Origin: Paenibacillus arenilitoris
Lineage (GTDB): Bacteria > Bacillota > Bacilli > Paenibacillales > Paenibacillaceae
Assembly (NCBI RefSeq): GCF_014705655.1
Contig: NZ_JACXIY010000001.1
Span: 1-64,000 of the forward strand
DNA length: 64,000 nucleotides
Direction of reading: 5' to 3'
Position numbers and translations under genes: made by a program. Below, in pieces: positions 16,657 to 26,021 of this stretch (positions within the stretch are counted from its first letter, which is position 1; each line of letters opens with the position of its first letter). A model generated the notes under the pieces. The model was not told the DNA's origin. It was given only the letters and a program-made list of their open reading frames with translations, and ran no database searches.

Positions 16657-17333
16657 CAGCGATGGACCCGCGAACACACGTCATTGTCCTGATCGCGTCC
16701 GGCATTCTGACCTTTCTTGCGACTGAGCTTGTGAAAGTGCATATGCTGGTGGCGGTCAGCGCCTTGTATTTGATTTGGAACGGGTTGCTCCGGAATGCTC
16801 TGTATTTTGTGCTGGCATACTCGGCGATGACGGCTTTGCTTCCTGTTATTCCAGATATCTCTGCCATATTGGGGATTATCCTCTTTACCTTCTCCAAAAT
16901 GATGCCTATAGCGATGGTGGGGGCGGCGCTGCTGAACGTGCCGCCCGGCAGAATGATGTCCGCCCTGCAGAGAGCGTACGCGCCGAAGCCCGTCGTCGTC
17001 ATGCTGTGCATTCTGGTCCGGTTTTTCCCGCTGCTGCTGCTCGAATTCAAAGCGATTCGCAACGGCATCCGGGCAAGAGGCATATTCTCGAACGGGCACA
17101 ACGCCTTGCTGCATCCGATCAGAGCATATGAGTGTTATTTCGTACCGCTCATCGTCCGATGTCTGAAGCTGTCATCCGAGCTGGCGGCCTCGGCGGAGCT
17201 GCGGGGTATCGAATGCGACCGTGTACGAACGACGATCTATCCCATCGGGCTGACGGCGGTCGACCGTACTGCAGCGGGGCTGTATGTTCTGATTGGCGGC
17301 ATGATTTGCGGGTTAGGCGGGATTGTCCAATGA
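16653..17333 (+). CDS. ECF transporter T component (EcfT-like)
   Basis: Membrane scaffold subunit linking the S component to the ATPases, 226 residues with about five transmembrane helices. The two coupling-helix regions, with the Ala-Arg-Gly type motif IRARGIF and a later AELRGIE, are visible. The same frame is open further upstream, but ATG 16653 overlaps the S-gene stop as ATGA and gives the expected EcfT length. It also overlaps the ATPase gene by 4 nt. Confidence 0.85.
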   Translation: MTAMDPRTHVIVLIASGILTFLATELVKVHMLVAVSALYLIWNGLLRNALYFVLAYSAMTALLPVIPDISAILGIILFTFSKMMPIAMVGAALLNVPPGRMMSALQRAYAPKPVVVMLCILVRFFPLLLLEFKAIRNGIRARGIFSNGHNALLHPIRAYECYFVPLIVRCLKLSSELAASAELRGIECDRVRTTIYPIGLTAVDRTAAGLYVLIGGMICGLGGIVQ

Positions 17334-18919
17334 TTCATCTGAACAATGTAACGTTTCGGTACGGCATCGATGAAGAGGAATCCGGGCCAGAGCCGACAAG
17401 CGAATCCGGGGTGCGCGGCATTAGCCTGTCTGTCCCGGCCGGTACGTGCACGGTGCTGTGCGGCCGTTCGGGAAGCGGCAAGAGTACGATATTGCGGCTT
17501 TTGAGCGGGCTGGCGCCGGGCTTCTATCCAGGGAACCTCGCCGGTGAAGTGCTCTTAGGGGGCCAGTCGCCATCGTTAATGACGCCTGAGGAGCGTACGA
17601 GGCGGATCGGCGTGATATTCCAGGACCCGCGCAGCCAATTTTTTATGAATGTCGTTCGGGACGAATTGGCGTTCTCGGCAGAAAATCTCGGCATTCCTCC
17701 GGAAGAGGCGCTGGAGAGAATCACCCGGCAAGCGGAGCTGCTTCATATCGCTCACCTGCTGGACCGGAAGCTGAACGATCTATCCAGCGGGCAGAAGCAG
17801 CGCGTCGCTATTGCCGCCGCTTCCATTCTTGCGCCTGCGTTGCTCCTATTGGACGAACCGACGGCCAATCTGGATGAGCCGACGACGCAAGCTGTCATCG
17901 AGCTGCTCGGCCAGCTGAAGCGGAACGGTACGACCCTTGTCATCAGCGAGCACCGCTTGCACTCGCTGCTGCAGATCGCCGACTCCTTCGTTTGCATGGA
18001 CCGCGGCGAGATAGCCCGCGTATGGACAAACGACGAATTTGCCAAGCTCAACTACGAAGATGTCCGTCCGTTCGGGCTGCGTCATCCGGATATGATACAT
18101 CATGTATCTGGAATTGGCGATAAGGAATGCCCGGCGGGAGGCTCGGCTATAGTGGGGCGCAGCCTCGCTTATCGCTACGGGAGAAAGGGCGAAGGCTTTG
18201 AAGGAATGGATCTTACGCTCCCTGGGGGCAGCGTGACCGCACTGACAGGAGACAATGGCGCGGGCAAAACGACGTTAGGCAAAATATTGAGCGGTCTGCT
18301 CCGTCAGAGCAAAGGGGAGGTCACCCGCAACGATTCTCACTTGAGCGCTCGCGTCCGGCGATCCCTCAGTTACCTCGTCATGCAGGATGCCGATTATCAG
18401 CTTTATGCGGACAGTGTCGGCAACGAGCTGGTGCTGGGCAGGCGTCTGGATGAAGCGCTGCGTACCCGGGCTTACGAGGCTTTGGACGCATTCGGCTTAA
18501 GCGAGCTTCGGCACAGACATCCGGCGTCCTTGTCCGGAGGAGAGAAGCAGCGGGTCACGATGGCCGCAGCGTACTGCTCGGACGCGCAGCTGATCGTGCT
18601 GGATGAACCGACAAGCGGGCTCGACGGCGACGGCGTCCTGCACGTTGCCGCCTGGGTGAGGAAGCTGGCACAGGCCGGCAAAACCGTTGTCATTATTACG
18701 CACGACCGGATCTTGACGGATCTGGCTTGCAGCCATGTGGTGACGTTGAAGAAAGGAAGGGGAAGCGGCAGTGAAGGCGGGGAACAAACAAGGAATAGCA
18801 AGACTGCTCGAGCTGGCGGGCGAGAAGAAGGGGCTGTTGGTGTGGTCCGGCCTATTATCCGCGGCAAGCGTCCTGATGAAGCTTGTACCGTATCTGGCGG
18901 TGTATTTTATTATCGCTGA
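17330..18919 (+). CDS. ECF-type double ABC ATPase with an out-of-frame overlapping tail
   Basis: Fused A1-A2 ATPase of the ECF importer, 529 residues, cytoplasmic. First domain: Walker A GRSGSGKST (near residue 46), signature LSSGQKQR, Walker B LLLLDEPTANLD. Second domain: GDNGAGKTT (near residue 308), LSGGEKQR, LIVLDEPTSGLDG. Fusion of EcfA1 and EcfA2 in one chain is common for this subtype. The conserved domain ends near HVVTLKKG at 18760. The frame then runs on for about 50 low-conservation residues, overlapping the next gene by 149 nt. The tail may be a harmless extension or reflect a lost stop codon. Confidence 0.88.
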   Translation: MIHLNNVTFRYGIDEEESGPEPTSESGVRGISLSVPAGTCTVLCGRSGSGKSTILRLLSGLAPGFYPGNLAGEVLLGGQSPSLMTPEERTRRIGVIFQDPRSQFFMNVVRDELAFSAENLGIPPEEALERITRQAELLHIAHLLDRKLNDLSSGQKQRVAIAAASILAPALLLLDEPTANLDEPTTQAVIELLGQLKRNGTTLVISEHRLHSLLQIADSFVCMDRGEIARVWTNDEFAKLNYEDVRPFGLRHPDMIHHVSGIGDKECPAGGSAIVGRSLAYRYGRKGEGFEGMDLTLPGGSVTALTGDNGAGKTTLGKILSGLLRQSKGEVTRNDSHLSARVRRSLSYLVMQDADYQLYADSVGNELVLGRRLDEALRTRAYEALDAFGLSELRHRHPASLSGGEKQRVTMAAAYCSDAQLIVLDEPTSGLDGDGVLHVAAWVRKLAQAGKTVVIITHDRILTDLACSHVVTLKKGRGSGSEGGEQTRNSKTARAGGREEGAVGVVRPIIRGKRPDEACTVSGGVFYYR

Positions 18920-20588
18920 GCTGCTTCGGCACGATCAAGACATGGCCTCGATCGACGGCGGGTATGTGATTCGATGGGCCGTATGGGGAGTAACGGGCAT
19001 GGTGCTCGGGTATGTCCTCATGTACTTTGGGGGGATGTGCTCTCATATCGCCGCCTTCCGCATCCTGTACCAGATCAGGGTCAAGCTTTCCGATCACCTG
19101 GGGCGGCTTCCGCTCGGCTTTTTCAGCAAAAATGCGACAGGCAAGCTCAAAAAGAACATGGAGATGGACGTGGAACGAATAGAGCTTTTTATCGCCCACC
19201 AGCTGCCTGATCTGATTTCTACTGCGGCGATGATTGCGGCGATGTTCATTGTCATGCTTTGCCTGAACGTCTGGCTGGCGCTGGCCTGCATCATTCCGAT
19301 TGTGATCGGTTTTACCGTCCAATATTCGATGATGGCCGGCGACAAGGCGAAGAGAGGCATGAGGGAATACTTTGACTCCTTGGAAAATATCAATAGCTCC
19401 GCCATTCAGTATGTGCGGGGGATGCCTGCGATTAAGATGTTCGGGCAGACGGTCCACTCGTTCCGCCAATTCCATGAAGACATCGTGCGCTATCGCGATT
19501 TCAGCCTCAAGTACGCCGATCATTTCCAGAACGGCTACGTGTCTTATAAAGTGATCGTCTTATCGCTCGCTACGTTCGTGCTTCCTGCCGGATTGTTTAT
19601 TCTCAGCAGGGATCCGGACAATATGGCTTTTGCACGAACGCTAATGTTCTTTCTCGTGCTTGTGCCGGGAGTGGCTTCGCCGATCTTCAAGCTGAACAGC
19701 TTCGCCTCCGCCCTGAATGTCATCGTCGAGGGGGTCCGGCGCATCGACGATATTCTCGAGCAGGAGGCGATCGCGGAGCCTGACGATAATGAACGTCCGT
19801 CATCCTACGATGTTCAGTTTCATGGGGTCGGCTTCTCTTACGGCGGCACGAATGGCGTCCCTGTGCTGCACCATATGAGCTTGACGGCGCGGCAAGGGGA
19901 GATTACCGCTCTAGTAGGACCGTCCGGGTCCGGCAAGTCGACTGTCGCTCAGCTGATTCCACGGTTCTGGGACGTTCAGACAGGCAGCATTACGATTGGC
20001 GGCGTCGATATCAGGAGGATGAAGACGAGCGAGCTGATGGATACGATGTCCTTCGTGTTTCAGGAAACGTTCCTGTTCTCGGATACGGTGTACAACAACA
20101 TCGCGGCGGGCAATCCGGCAGTAAGCTGGGAAGATGTGCTTGCGGCAGCCCGCGCGGCCCAATGCCATTCGTTTATCGAGCGGCTGCCGGACGGCTACGA
20201 TACGCGGGTCGGCGAAGGGGGCGTCTATTTGTCAGGCGGCGAGGAGCAGAGGATTTCGGTGGCTAGAGCCATTCTGAAAAACGCTCCGATTCTTGTGCTT
20301 GACGAAGCGACGGCGTATTCCGATCCGGAGAATGAATATCAGATGCAGCTGGCTCTCGGAGAGCTCATGAAAGGGAAAACGGTGCTGATTATCGCCCATC
20401 GCTTGACGACGATCTGCGAAGCGGACCGCATCATTGTGCTGAAGGAAGGGCGCATTGAAGAAACGGGCAACCATCAGCAGCTGCTGGGCCGCGGAGGCCT
20501 GTACAAGAGCATGTGGGACGCCTATACGATGTCCGCGCACTGGCAGCTTGAACGCGTGCCCGGGAGAGAGGAGGGACTGTCCACATGA
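18771..20588 (+). CDS. ABC-exporter-fold half-transporter, siderophore-importer-like (first)
   Basis: A 605-residue fusion of a six-helix exporter-type membrane domain (about residues 20-310) and an ATPase. Walker A is GPSGSGKST, the signature LSGGEEQRISVARA, and Walker B ILVLDEATAYSDPENE. The last motif, with Tyr-Ser-Asp-Pro-Glu-Asn-Glu in place of the usual Ser-Leu-Asp, is characteristic of YbtP/YbtQ and IrtA/IrtB, which import ferric siderophores despite the exporter fold. GTG 18771 is chosen for its GGAAGGGG site; it lies inside the preceding ATPase frame. It forms a heterodimer with the next gene, which overlaps it by 4 nt. Confidence 0.85.
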   Translation: MKAGNKQGIARLLELAGEKKGLLVWSGLLSAASVLMKLVPYLAVYFIIAELLRHDQDMASIDGGYVIRWAVWGVTGMVLGYVLMYFGGMCSHIAAFRILYQIRVKLSDHLGRLPLGFFSKNATGKLKKNMEMDVERIELFIAHQLPDLISTAAMIAAMFIVMLCLNVWLALACIIPIVIGFTVQYSMMAGDKAKRGMREYFDSLENINSSAIQYVRGMPAIKMFGQTVHSFRQFHEDIVRYRDFSLKYADHFQNGYVSYKVIVLSLATFVLPAGLFILSRDPDNMAFARTLMFFLVLVPGVASPIFKLNSFASALNVIVEGVRRIDDILEQEAIAEPDDNERPSSYDVQFHGVGFSYGGTNGVPVLHHMSLTARQGEITALVGPSGSGKSTVAQLIPRFWDVQTGSITIGGVDIRRMKTSELMDTMSFVFQETFLFSDTVYNNIAAGNPAVSWEDVLAAARAAQCHSFIERLPDGYDTRVGEGGVYLSGGEEQRISVARAILKNAPILVLDEATAYSDPENEYQMQLALGELMKGKTVLIIAHRLTTICEADRIIVLKEGRIEETGNHQQLLGRGGLYKSMWDAYTMSAHWQLERVPGREEGLST

Positions 20589-22351
20589 TGGAGCGATTGC
20601 GGCATATTACCGCGGGCCGTCCGGAGACCATGCGGAGACCGATTGTCTGGACGGCGCTCGCCAATATCGACAATATGATTCCGTTCGCCTGCTTGTCCGC
20701 GGCGGTGAGCATCCTGTACGCGTATTACGCGGACCCGCATGTACCGTTAAATTGGCAGGGGATGTGGCTTGCCTGGGGAGGCATGGCGATCTTCCTTGTT
20801 CTGGTATTTGCCGCCGAGTTGATGTCTTACCGCTCCGTGTACCGCGGAGCCTACCGCGCTTCGGCGGAAGGCCGGACGCAGCTGGCTGAGCATGTGCGCA
20901 AGCTGCCGCTTGGCTTTCTGATGAAAAAAAATGCCGGCGAGCTGGGCCAGATGATGATGAACGACTTCGCGCAGACCGAGAATGCCGCGACCCATATTTT
21001 GCCGCAGCTCATTAGCGGCGCTGTCGTCCCGCTGCTGGCGTTTGCCGGATTGTTGTTTGTCGACTGGCGGATGGCGCTGGCGATGATGGCAGGCTTTCCC
21101 GTCGCGCTTCTCATTCTATGGGGAGTGTCCCGCCTGGAGCGCAAGCTGGGCCAGAGCCATTCCGCAGCGAGAATCGACCAATCGGGCCGCCTTCAGGAGT
21201 ACTTGCTCGGCATGAAGGTGATCAAAGCTTACAATTTGCGCGGTGACAACTTTACGAGACTGAAGCGGGCATACCATCATTTCATGCTCGAGAGCATCAG
21301 GCTGGAGGGGGTGCTGGGCCCATTCTTTCTGGTAGCGATCGCTTTTGTCGAGATGGGCCTGTCCCTGATTACGATGACAGGCGTTTATCTCATGCTGGAT
21401 GGAGCGGTAACCGTGCCCGTGTTTGTCATGTTTCTGCTCATCGGAACGCGAATCTTCGATCCGATGTCGGTGGCGATCATGCGTCTGCCGGCGTTCAAAT
21501 ATGACGCTATGGCCGGCGAGCGTATCGCAGGCGTGCTTAAGGAGCCCGTCATGACAGGGGAGAACGGGCCCGCGGGAAGCTTTCACATCCGATTCGACGA
21601 GGTTACGTTTCGTTACGACAAGCTCGTTGTGCTTGATCGCGTAACGGCAGAGATGAAGGAAGGGACGCTTACCGCCATCGTAGGCCTGTCGGGCAGCGGG
21701 AAAAGCACGATGCTGCGCCTGATTGCCCGCTTCTACGACCCGCAGCAAGGAAGTGTGCGGATAGGGGGCGGCGACATTCGGGAGACGGACCCGGAGCAGC
21801 TGCTGAAGAACATTTCGATGGTGTTCCAGGACGTCTATTTGTTCCAGGATACGGTATGCAACAATATCCGCTACGGTCGGGAGGACGCGACCCAGGAGGA
21901 GATCGAGGCGGCTGCCAAGGAAGCTTGCTGCCATGATTTCATCATGAAGCTGCCGCAGGGCTACGATTCCGTCGTGGGCGAAGGAGGTTCTACCTTGTCG
22001 GGCGGCGAGAAGCAGCGGGTATCCATCGCCCGCGCGATGCTCAAAAATGCCCCGATCCTGCTGCTGGACGAGGCGGCCTCATCTCTGGACCCGGAGAACG
22101 AGTCGGAGCTGCAGAAGGCCATTGGCCGGCTGGTTCAAGGGCGGACCGTCATCATGATCGCCCATCGGTTGAGAACCGTCGTCAAAGCGGACAACATCAT
22201 CGTCCTGGACCGGGGGCGTATCGCGGAGCAGGGACGGCATGAGGAGCTGCTCGGCGGAAGAGGTCTGTATGCAAGGTTATGGGAGCTGCAAACCCGCGCG
22301 AGCGGGTGGAAAATTCCCGGCACATCCGGCACGAAGGAGGTATTGCAATGA
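20585..22351 (+). CDS. ABC-exporter-fold half-transporter, siderophore-importer-like (second)
   Basis: Partner half-transporter of 588 residues: six-helix domain, then ATPase with Walker A GLSGSGKST, signature LSGGEKQRVSIARA and Walker B ILLLDEAASSLDPENE. Both nucleotide sites appear complete. ATG 20585 overlaps the upstream stop (ATGA) and GAGAGGAGG precedes it. Tandem half-transporters next to an ECF S component are, from general knowledge, found in Gram-positive iron-acquisition loci. Whether the pair imports a metal chelate, or exports something, is not settled by sequence. Confidence 0.85.
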   Translation: MMERLRHITAGRPETMRRPIVWTALANIDNMIPFACLSAAVSILYAYYADPHVPLNWQGMWLAWGGMAIFLVLVFAAELMSYRSVYRGAYRASAEGRTQLAEHVRKLPLGFLMKKNAGELGQMMMNDFAQTENAATHILPQLISGAVVPLLAFAGLLFVDWRMALAMMAGFPVALLILWGVSRLERKLGQSHSAARIDQSGRLQEYLLGMKVIKAYNLRGDNFTRLKRAYHHFMLESIRLEGVLGPFFLVAIAFVEMGLSLITMTGVYLMLDGAVTVPVFVMFLLIGTRIFDPMSVAIMRLPAFKYDAMAGERIAGVLKEPVMTGENGPAGSFHIRFDEVTFRYDKLVVLDRVTAEMKEGTLTAIVGLSGSGKSTMLRLIARFYDPQQGSVRIGGGDIRETDPEQLLKNISMVFQDVYLFQDTVCNNIRYGREDATQEEIEAAAKEACCHDFIMKLPQGYDSVVGEGGSTLSGGEKQRVSIARAMLKNAPILLLDEAASSLDPENESELQKAIGRLVQGRTVIMIAHRLRTVVKADNIIVLDRGRIAEQGRHEELLGGRGLYARLWELQTRASGWKIPGTSGTKEVLQ

Positions 22352-23745
22352 GTCAAACCGCCGTGAATGACAAAGAACGGCAGCAGCGCTTCATTTTGCA
22401 GGATAGCTTATGGAAAGTGATGGTTCAGCTGTCGTGGCCGGCGATCATGGCGATGGTGCTGTACGGGCTGAACGCCGTTATAGCCGCCGTGTTCGTTGCG
22501 CGTTATATCGGGGAGACCGCGCTGGCGGGAGTGTCCGTGGCGTATCCGTTAACTATGTTCGGCATGGGCTTCGGCTCCTTGATCGGAGTCGGCGCCGGAG
22601 CGGTATTAAGCATTGCCATAGGCCGCCAGGACAAGGCGGTTCAGCAGCGGCTGCTGGGGCATGTCAACAGTCTGTCTCTTATCGTCACTATCGTGTATAT
22701 GACTGTCGCACTGCCTCTCTCTAGCGAATTCGTGAAGGTAATGGGAGGGCAAGGAGAAGCGCTCGTTCTAGGCGAACGTTACTTCACCATTACGGTCCTT
22801 GGCTCGTTCTTCTGGATTTACGGCCTGGCTGCCAACATGATTGTCAGAGCCGAAGGGAAAATGAGAACGGCAGCGCTGGTCATGGGCATCGGGCTCGCGG
22901 CGGACGTAGCGTTCAACTACCTTCTCGTTGCGGCGCTCGATCTGGGCGTTGCAGGCGCGGCGTGGGCGACGAACGCCGGAATGATCGTATACACGCTTCT
23001 CGGCTTTGTGTACTTCAGTAAAGGCTGGTCGTCGTTCCAAACGAAAGCGAGCGCCTTCTATTGGGATTGGGCGACCGTCAAATCGATCGTCTCCCTCGGG
23101 ATGGCATCGCTGATCATGAACGTCATGAATCTCGTTCAAGGCATCGTTGTGTTCAACGCGCTTTCCCGGTACGGCACCATGCAGGACATCGCCTTCTATG
23201 GCGTCGTGTATCGCGTATTTACGTTCCTGCTCACTCCGATCTTCGGATTGATGCGCGCGCTGCAGCCGGTAGTCGGCATTAACTACGGCGCCGGACAATA
23301 CGAGCGGGTCATTCGTGCATACCAAATATTTACTGCAGCCTCCGTGCTGCTGACGCTGCCTTTCTGGCTCATCTCCATGCTTGCTCCAGGCTCGGTATTG
23401 GGGCTGATGCTGCCGGGCTCGGCTATGACGGCGGAGCAATCGCAATTTTTCCGAATTTATATGGCGATCCTGCCGCTGTTGTCCATCGTCTTCATGGCGA
23501 TGACGTTTTTCCCCGCCATTGACAAAGGAAGGCCGGCCGCCGTGATCGGGCTCGTCAGACAGCTGGTGTTCTACATTCCGGTCATGCTGATTGCTCCTGC
23601 GATCACAGGTGTTGCAGGCGTCTACTGGGGGGCTCTGGCCATCGATACGCTGATGGTTGTTTGGACGGTGCTCCTGATTCAAAAAGAGTGCAGGGCGCTT
23701 AGAAAAAAAACATGGCCGCAGGCGGGGCTGACCGTCCCGTTGTAA
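22348..23745 (+). CDS. MATE-family membrane transporter
   Basis: Twelve-helix multidrug-and-toxin-extrusion family protein of 465 residues. The start LQDSLWKVMVQLSWPAIMAM and the repeat in the second half (VKSIVSLGMASLIMNVMN) are typical of the NorM/DinF-like group. The same frame is open upstream, but ATG 22348 has AAGGAGG at the right distance and overlaps the preceding stop. As the last gene of the ECF operon it could export a small-molecule chelator or a stripped ligand; this is inferred from context only. The C-terminus is basic and cytoplasmic. Confidence 0.9.
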   Translation: MSQTAVNDKERQQRFILQDSLWKVMVQLSWPAIMAMVLYGLNAVIAAVFVARYIGETALAGVSVAYPLTMFGMGFGSLIGVGAGAVLSIAIGRQDKAVQQRLLGHVNSLSLIVTIVYMTVALPLSSEFVKVMGGQGEALVLGERYFTITVLGSFFWIYGLAANMIVRAEGKMRTAALVMGIGLAADVAFNYLLVAALDLGVAGAAWATNAGMIVYTLLGFVYFSKGWSSFQTKASAFYWDWATVKSIVSLGMASLIMNVMNLVQGIVVFNALSRYGTMQDIAFYGVVYRVFTFLLTPIFGLMRALQPVVGINYGAGQYERVIRAYQIFTAASVLLTLPFWLISMLAPGSVLGLMLPGSAMTAEQSQFFRIYMAILPLLSIVFMAMTFFPAIDKGRPAAVIGLVRQLVFYIPVMLIAPAITGVAGVYWGALAIDTLMVVWTVLLIQKECRALRKKTWPQAGLTVPL

Positions 23746-23766
23746 CCAGGCGAGGAGAGGAACGAT

Positions 23767-24030
23767 ATGATACAGAACGTCAAGGAATGGATGGATCAAG
23801 CCGCAAGTGCCATTTGCTTAGGACGTTCTCGAAATGGGCCGTTACATCAACGCTGTATATATCGTACTAACGAACAGGGTGATCCGATCGCATTCGGATC
23901 ACCCTGTACTCTTTATACTGAGCTTATATTTCAACGCGAAACGTATGCTGTTCTACCAAAGGACGGCGCAGCCGTTTACGCTTATGTCTGCATATCGTCT
24001 AGTGATATTTTAGTTGTCAGAGTTTTTTGA
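23767..24030 (+). pseudogene. Probable remnant ORF after the MATE gene
   Basis: An 87-codon frame follows the MATE stop by 21 nt and has a good ribosome-binding site (GAGGAGAGG). It starts plausibly (MIQNVKEWMDQAAS) but soon loses any protein-like character and runs straight through a strong terminator hairpin. The start resembles N-termini of small methyltransferases, so a gene may have been lost here by deletion. A genuine short leader of about 30 codons is the alternative. Confidence 0.35.
23874..23915 (+). terminator. Intrinsic terminator of the ECF operon
   Basis: A perfect 14-bp stem, ACAGGGTGATCCGA (23874-23887) with TCGGATCACCCTGT (23894-23907), has a 6-nt loop and is followed by ACTCTTTAT. 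It is the strongest terminator of the metal block. The 24031-24185 stretch after it carries only the promoter for the next kinase. Confidence 0.88.
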
Positions 24031-24079
24031 AGTGTCTCGATGTCTATAGGAGTCCCTTTGGGAAAGGTGACGTTCGGTG

Positions 24080-24109
24080 TTGATTTTTTTTGCATCGCAA
24101 TGTTATGAT
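24080..24109 (+). promoter_or_regulatory. Promoter of the module 2 kinase/regulator pair
   Basis: TTGATT (24080-24085) and TATGAT (24104-24109) are separated by 18 nt, about 75 nt before ATG 24186. This gives a reasonable sigma-A-type promoter directly after the upstream terminator. Confidence 0.5.
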
Positions 24110-24185
24110 TCACAAAAAAAACGACATGGCTGTTGCCCGTCAAGATTTATTATGCGACTTTCGTTGTTCAAGGGAGCGATCGGCA

Positions 24186-26000
24186 ATGATAAGACGACTA
24201 AGTTTGGGCAATACCCGCGATGCCATAGCCAATATGAAGCTGCAGAAAAAAATGATGCTCAGCTACTTGTTGATCTGCATGATTCCGTTGCTGACGGCCA
24301 TTCTCATTATTTACCGCCAATCCGCGGACAGTCTTGAACAATCGGCGGAAGAATTCGCGGCGTTATACACGTCGCAGATCGACTCTTCCGTTCTTAATTT
24401 TGTCCATGAATATGACAGAATTACGAAGTCGGTCTTGATCGACAACGACATTCTGTCACGGCTCGGCGCAGAGGATGACGTTCCGATGAGCGAGCTGATC
24501 GACAATAAAAACAGCATTAACCGGCTGCTGATGCGGGTGGCTGTCTTAAAGCCGGAAATTTCCGGCATTACGCTGATCAGTAATAGCCATCATGTCTATT
24601 CCTACACGAACACATCGAATATGGTGAAGGAAGACCTGCTGCTCGAGCAGGAATGGCATAAGCGAGTGCCGGATGCGGACGACGCCGTGTTTATTACCGG
24701 CTTGCATGATCAATCGTACTTTGAGAAGCAAGGCGAAGGCGCGCTTTTTACGGTTGGCAGGGTGCTGTACAATCCGGATGGATCGCGTGCGGGCATCCTG
24801 CTCATCGATCTCGATCCCTCAGAGCTGCTCAAACTGAATGAAAAATTTATCGTGGCGAGAGACCGCTACGATATGCGGGTCATTATTTATACGAATTCGG
24901 GAGAAATGGTTTATCATTCGGATATGGTCAGCGGCAAAACAACCTGGAAAGAACTATCGGCTCAAAAACTTGATCCCGCAACTGAATCGCAAGAGGGTCT
25001 TATCGTTCTGACAAGCAGCACGGATGCAACCAAATTGACCGTCAGAACGGAAATTCCCCGCGATAAATTACTGCAAAAAATTGATACGATCGCTTACGCG
25101 GCTTTGCTTGTGTTCGCAATCAGCTTTATCATTATCATCGTGGTATCGGTCGTCTTCAGCTCCAATATTACAAGACCGATTCAGAATTTGCGCAAAAGCA
25201 TGAAGCTGGCGGAGGCCGGCCAATACGCGCCGATCGAAACAACGGCGGTGAACGGCGAAATCGGACATCTCGTATTCAGCTACAACAAAATGATCACAAC
25301 CATTAAATCATTGATTGAGGAAGTGTATGTCGCCGAAATCAAGCAGAAACAGGCGAAATTCCTGGCGCTGCAGCATCAAATCAATCCGCATATGCTGTAC
25401 AATACGCTCGAATCCATCAGAATGAAAGCGCTTATGAGAGATCAGGAGGAAATCGCGGACATGATCAAAATATTGGCGCGAATGCTGCGGCTTTCGCTAG
25501 GCAGGGAAGGTGATCGGCATCTTATTCAGCACGAAGCCGACTATACGATCAACTATCTTCGTTTGCAAAATTTGAGGTTTAACCATTTGTTCCAGCTCCA
25601 TATCCGCTTGCAGGACGAGGTGTTGCAAAGCCGCATTATTCCGCTTGTCTTCCAGCCGATCGTAGAGAACAGCATTCAGCACGGCTTCCAGGATTACAAC
25701 AAGCCGGTGAATATTCGAATTGACGGGGAGATAACGCCTGAAGCCGACATCCGGATCCTGATAGCCGACGACGCCGGCGGCATGGAGGCGGACAAGGCCG
25801 CAAAGCTGAACGAACAGCTGCTGGAAGCCGATTCGGACAAGCTGAAGGTCGGTATCGATGCGGAGGATTCGGCGAAGAGCATCGGGCTGAAAAATATAGC
25901 GGAGCGAATCAAGCTGCAGTACGGAGACCGTTATTACTTAACGGTTCATTCGGTACAAGGCAAAGGAACGACGATCGAAATTGTAATCCCGAAACAGTAG
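24186..26000 (+). CDS. YesM-type sensor histidine kinase (module 2)
   Basis: Membrane kinase of 604 residues. The first transmembrane helix is near residues 22-44, followed by an extracellular dCache-like sensor of about 250 residues, a second helix near 300-322, HAMP, the phosphoacceptor motif QHQINPHMLYNTLES with H402, and a HATPase domain with N-box VENSIQHGF. The frame is open 96 nt further upstream, but ATG 24186 has AAGGGAG in place and starts just before the membrane segment. Twenty-one nt separate it from its regulator. Confidence 0.92.
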   Translation: MIRRLSLGNTRDAIANMKLQKKMMLSYLLICMIPLLTAILIIYRQSADSLEQSAEEFAALYTSQIDSSVLNFVHEYDRITKSVLIDNDILSRLGAEDDVPMSELIDNKNSINRLLMRVAVLKPEISGITLISNSHHVYSYTNTSNMVKEDLLLEQEWHKRVPDADDAVFITGLHDQSYFEKQGEGALFTVGRVLYNPDGSRAGILLIDLDPSELLKLNEKFIVARDRYDMRVIIYTNSGEMVYHSDMVSGKTTWKELSAQKLDPATESQEGLIVLTSSTDATKLTVRTEIPRDKLLQKIDTIAYAALLVFAISFIIIIVVSVVFSSNITRPIQNLRKSMKLAEAGQYAPIETTAVNGEIGHLVFSYNKMITTIKSLIEEVYVAEIKQKQAKFLALQHQINPHMLYNTLESIRMKALMRDQEEIADMIKILARMLRLSLGREGDRHLIQHEADYTINYLRLQNLRFNHLFQLHIRLQDEVLQSRIIPLVFQPIVENSIQHGFQDYNKPVNIRIDGEITPEADIRILIADDAGGMEADKAAKLNEQLLEADSDKLKVGIDAEDSAKSIGLKNIAERIKLQYGDRYYLTVHSVQGKGTTIEIVIPKQ

Positions 26001-26021
26001 CGCAAAGGGAGGCGATCAATA

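Noticed and set aside
24053-24063. Short palindrome TCCCTTTGGGA upstream of the module 2 kinase, considered as another MntR box
   Set aside because: It lacks the TTTGCC/GGCAAA arms and the AT-rich flanks of the other boxes; an 11-nt palindrome can occur by chance.
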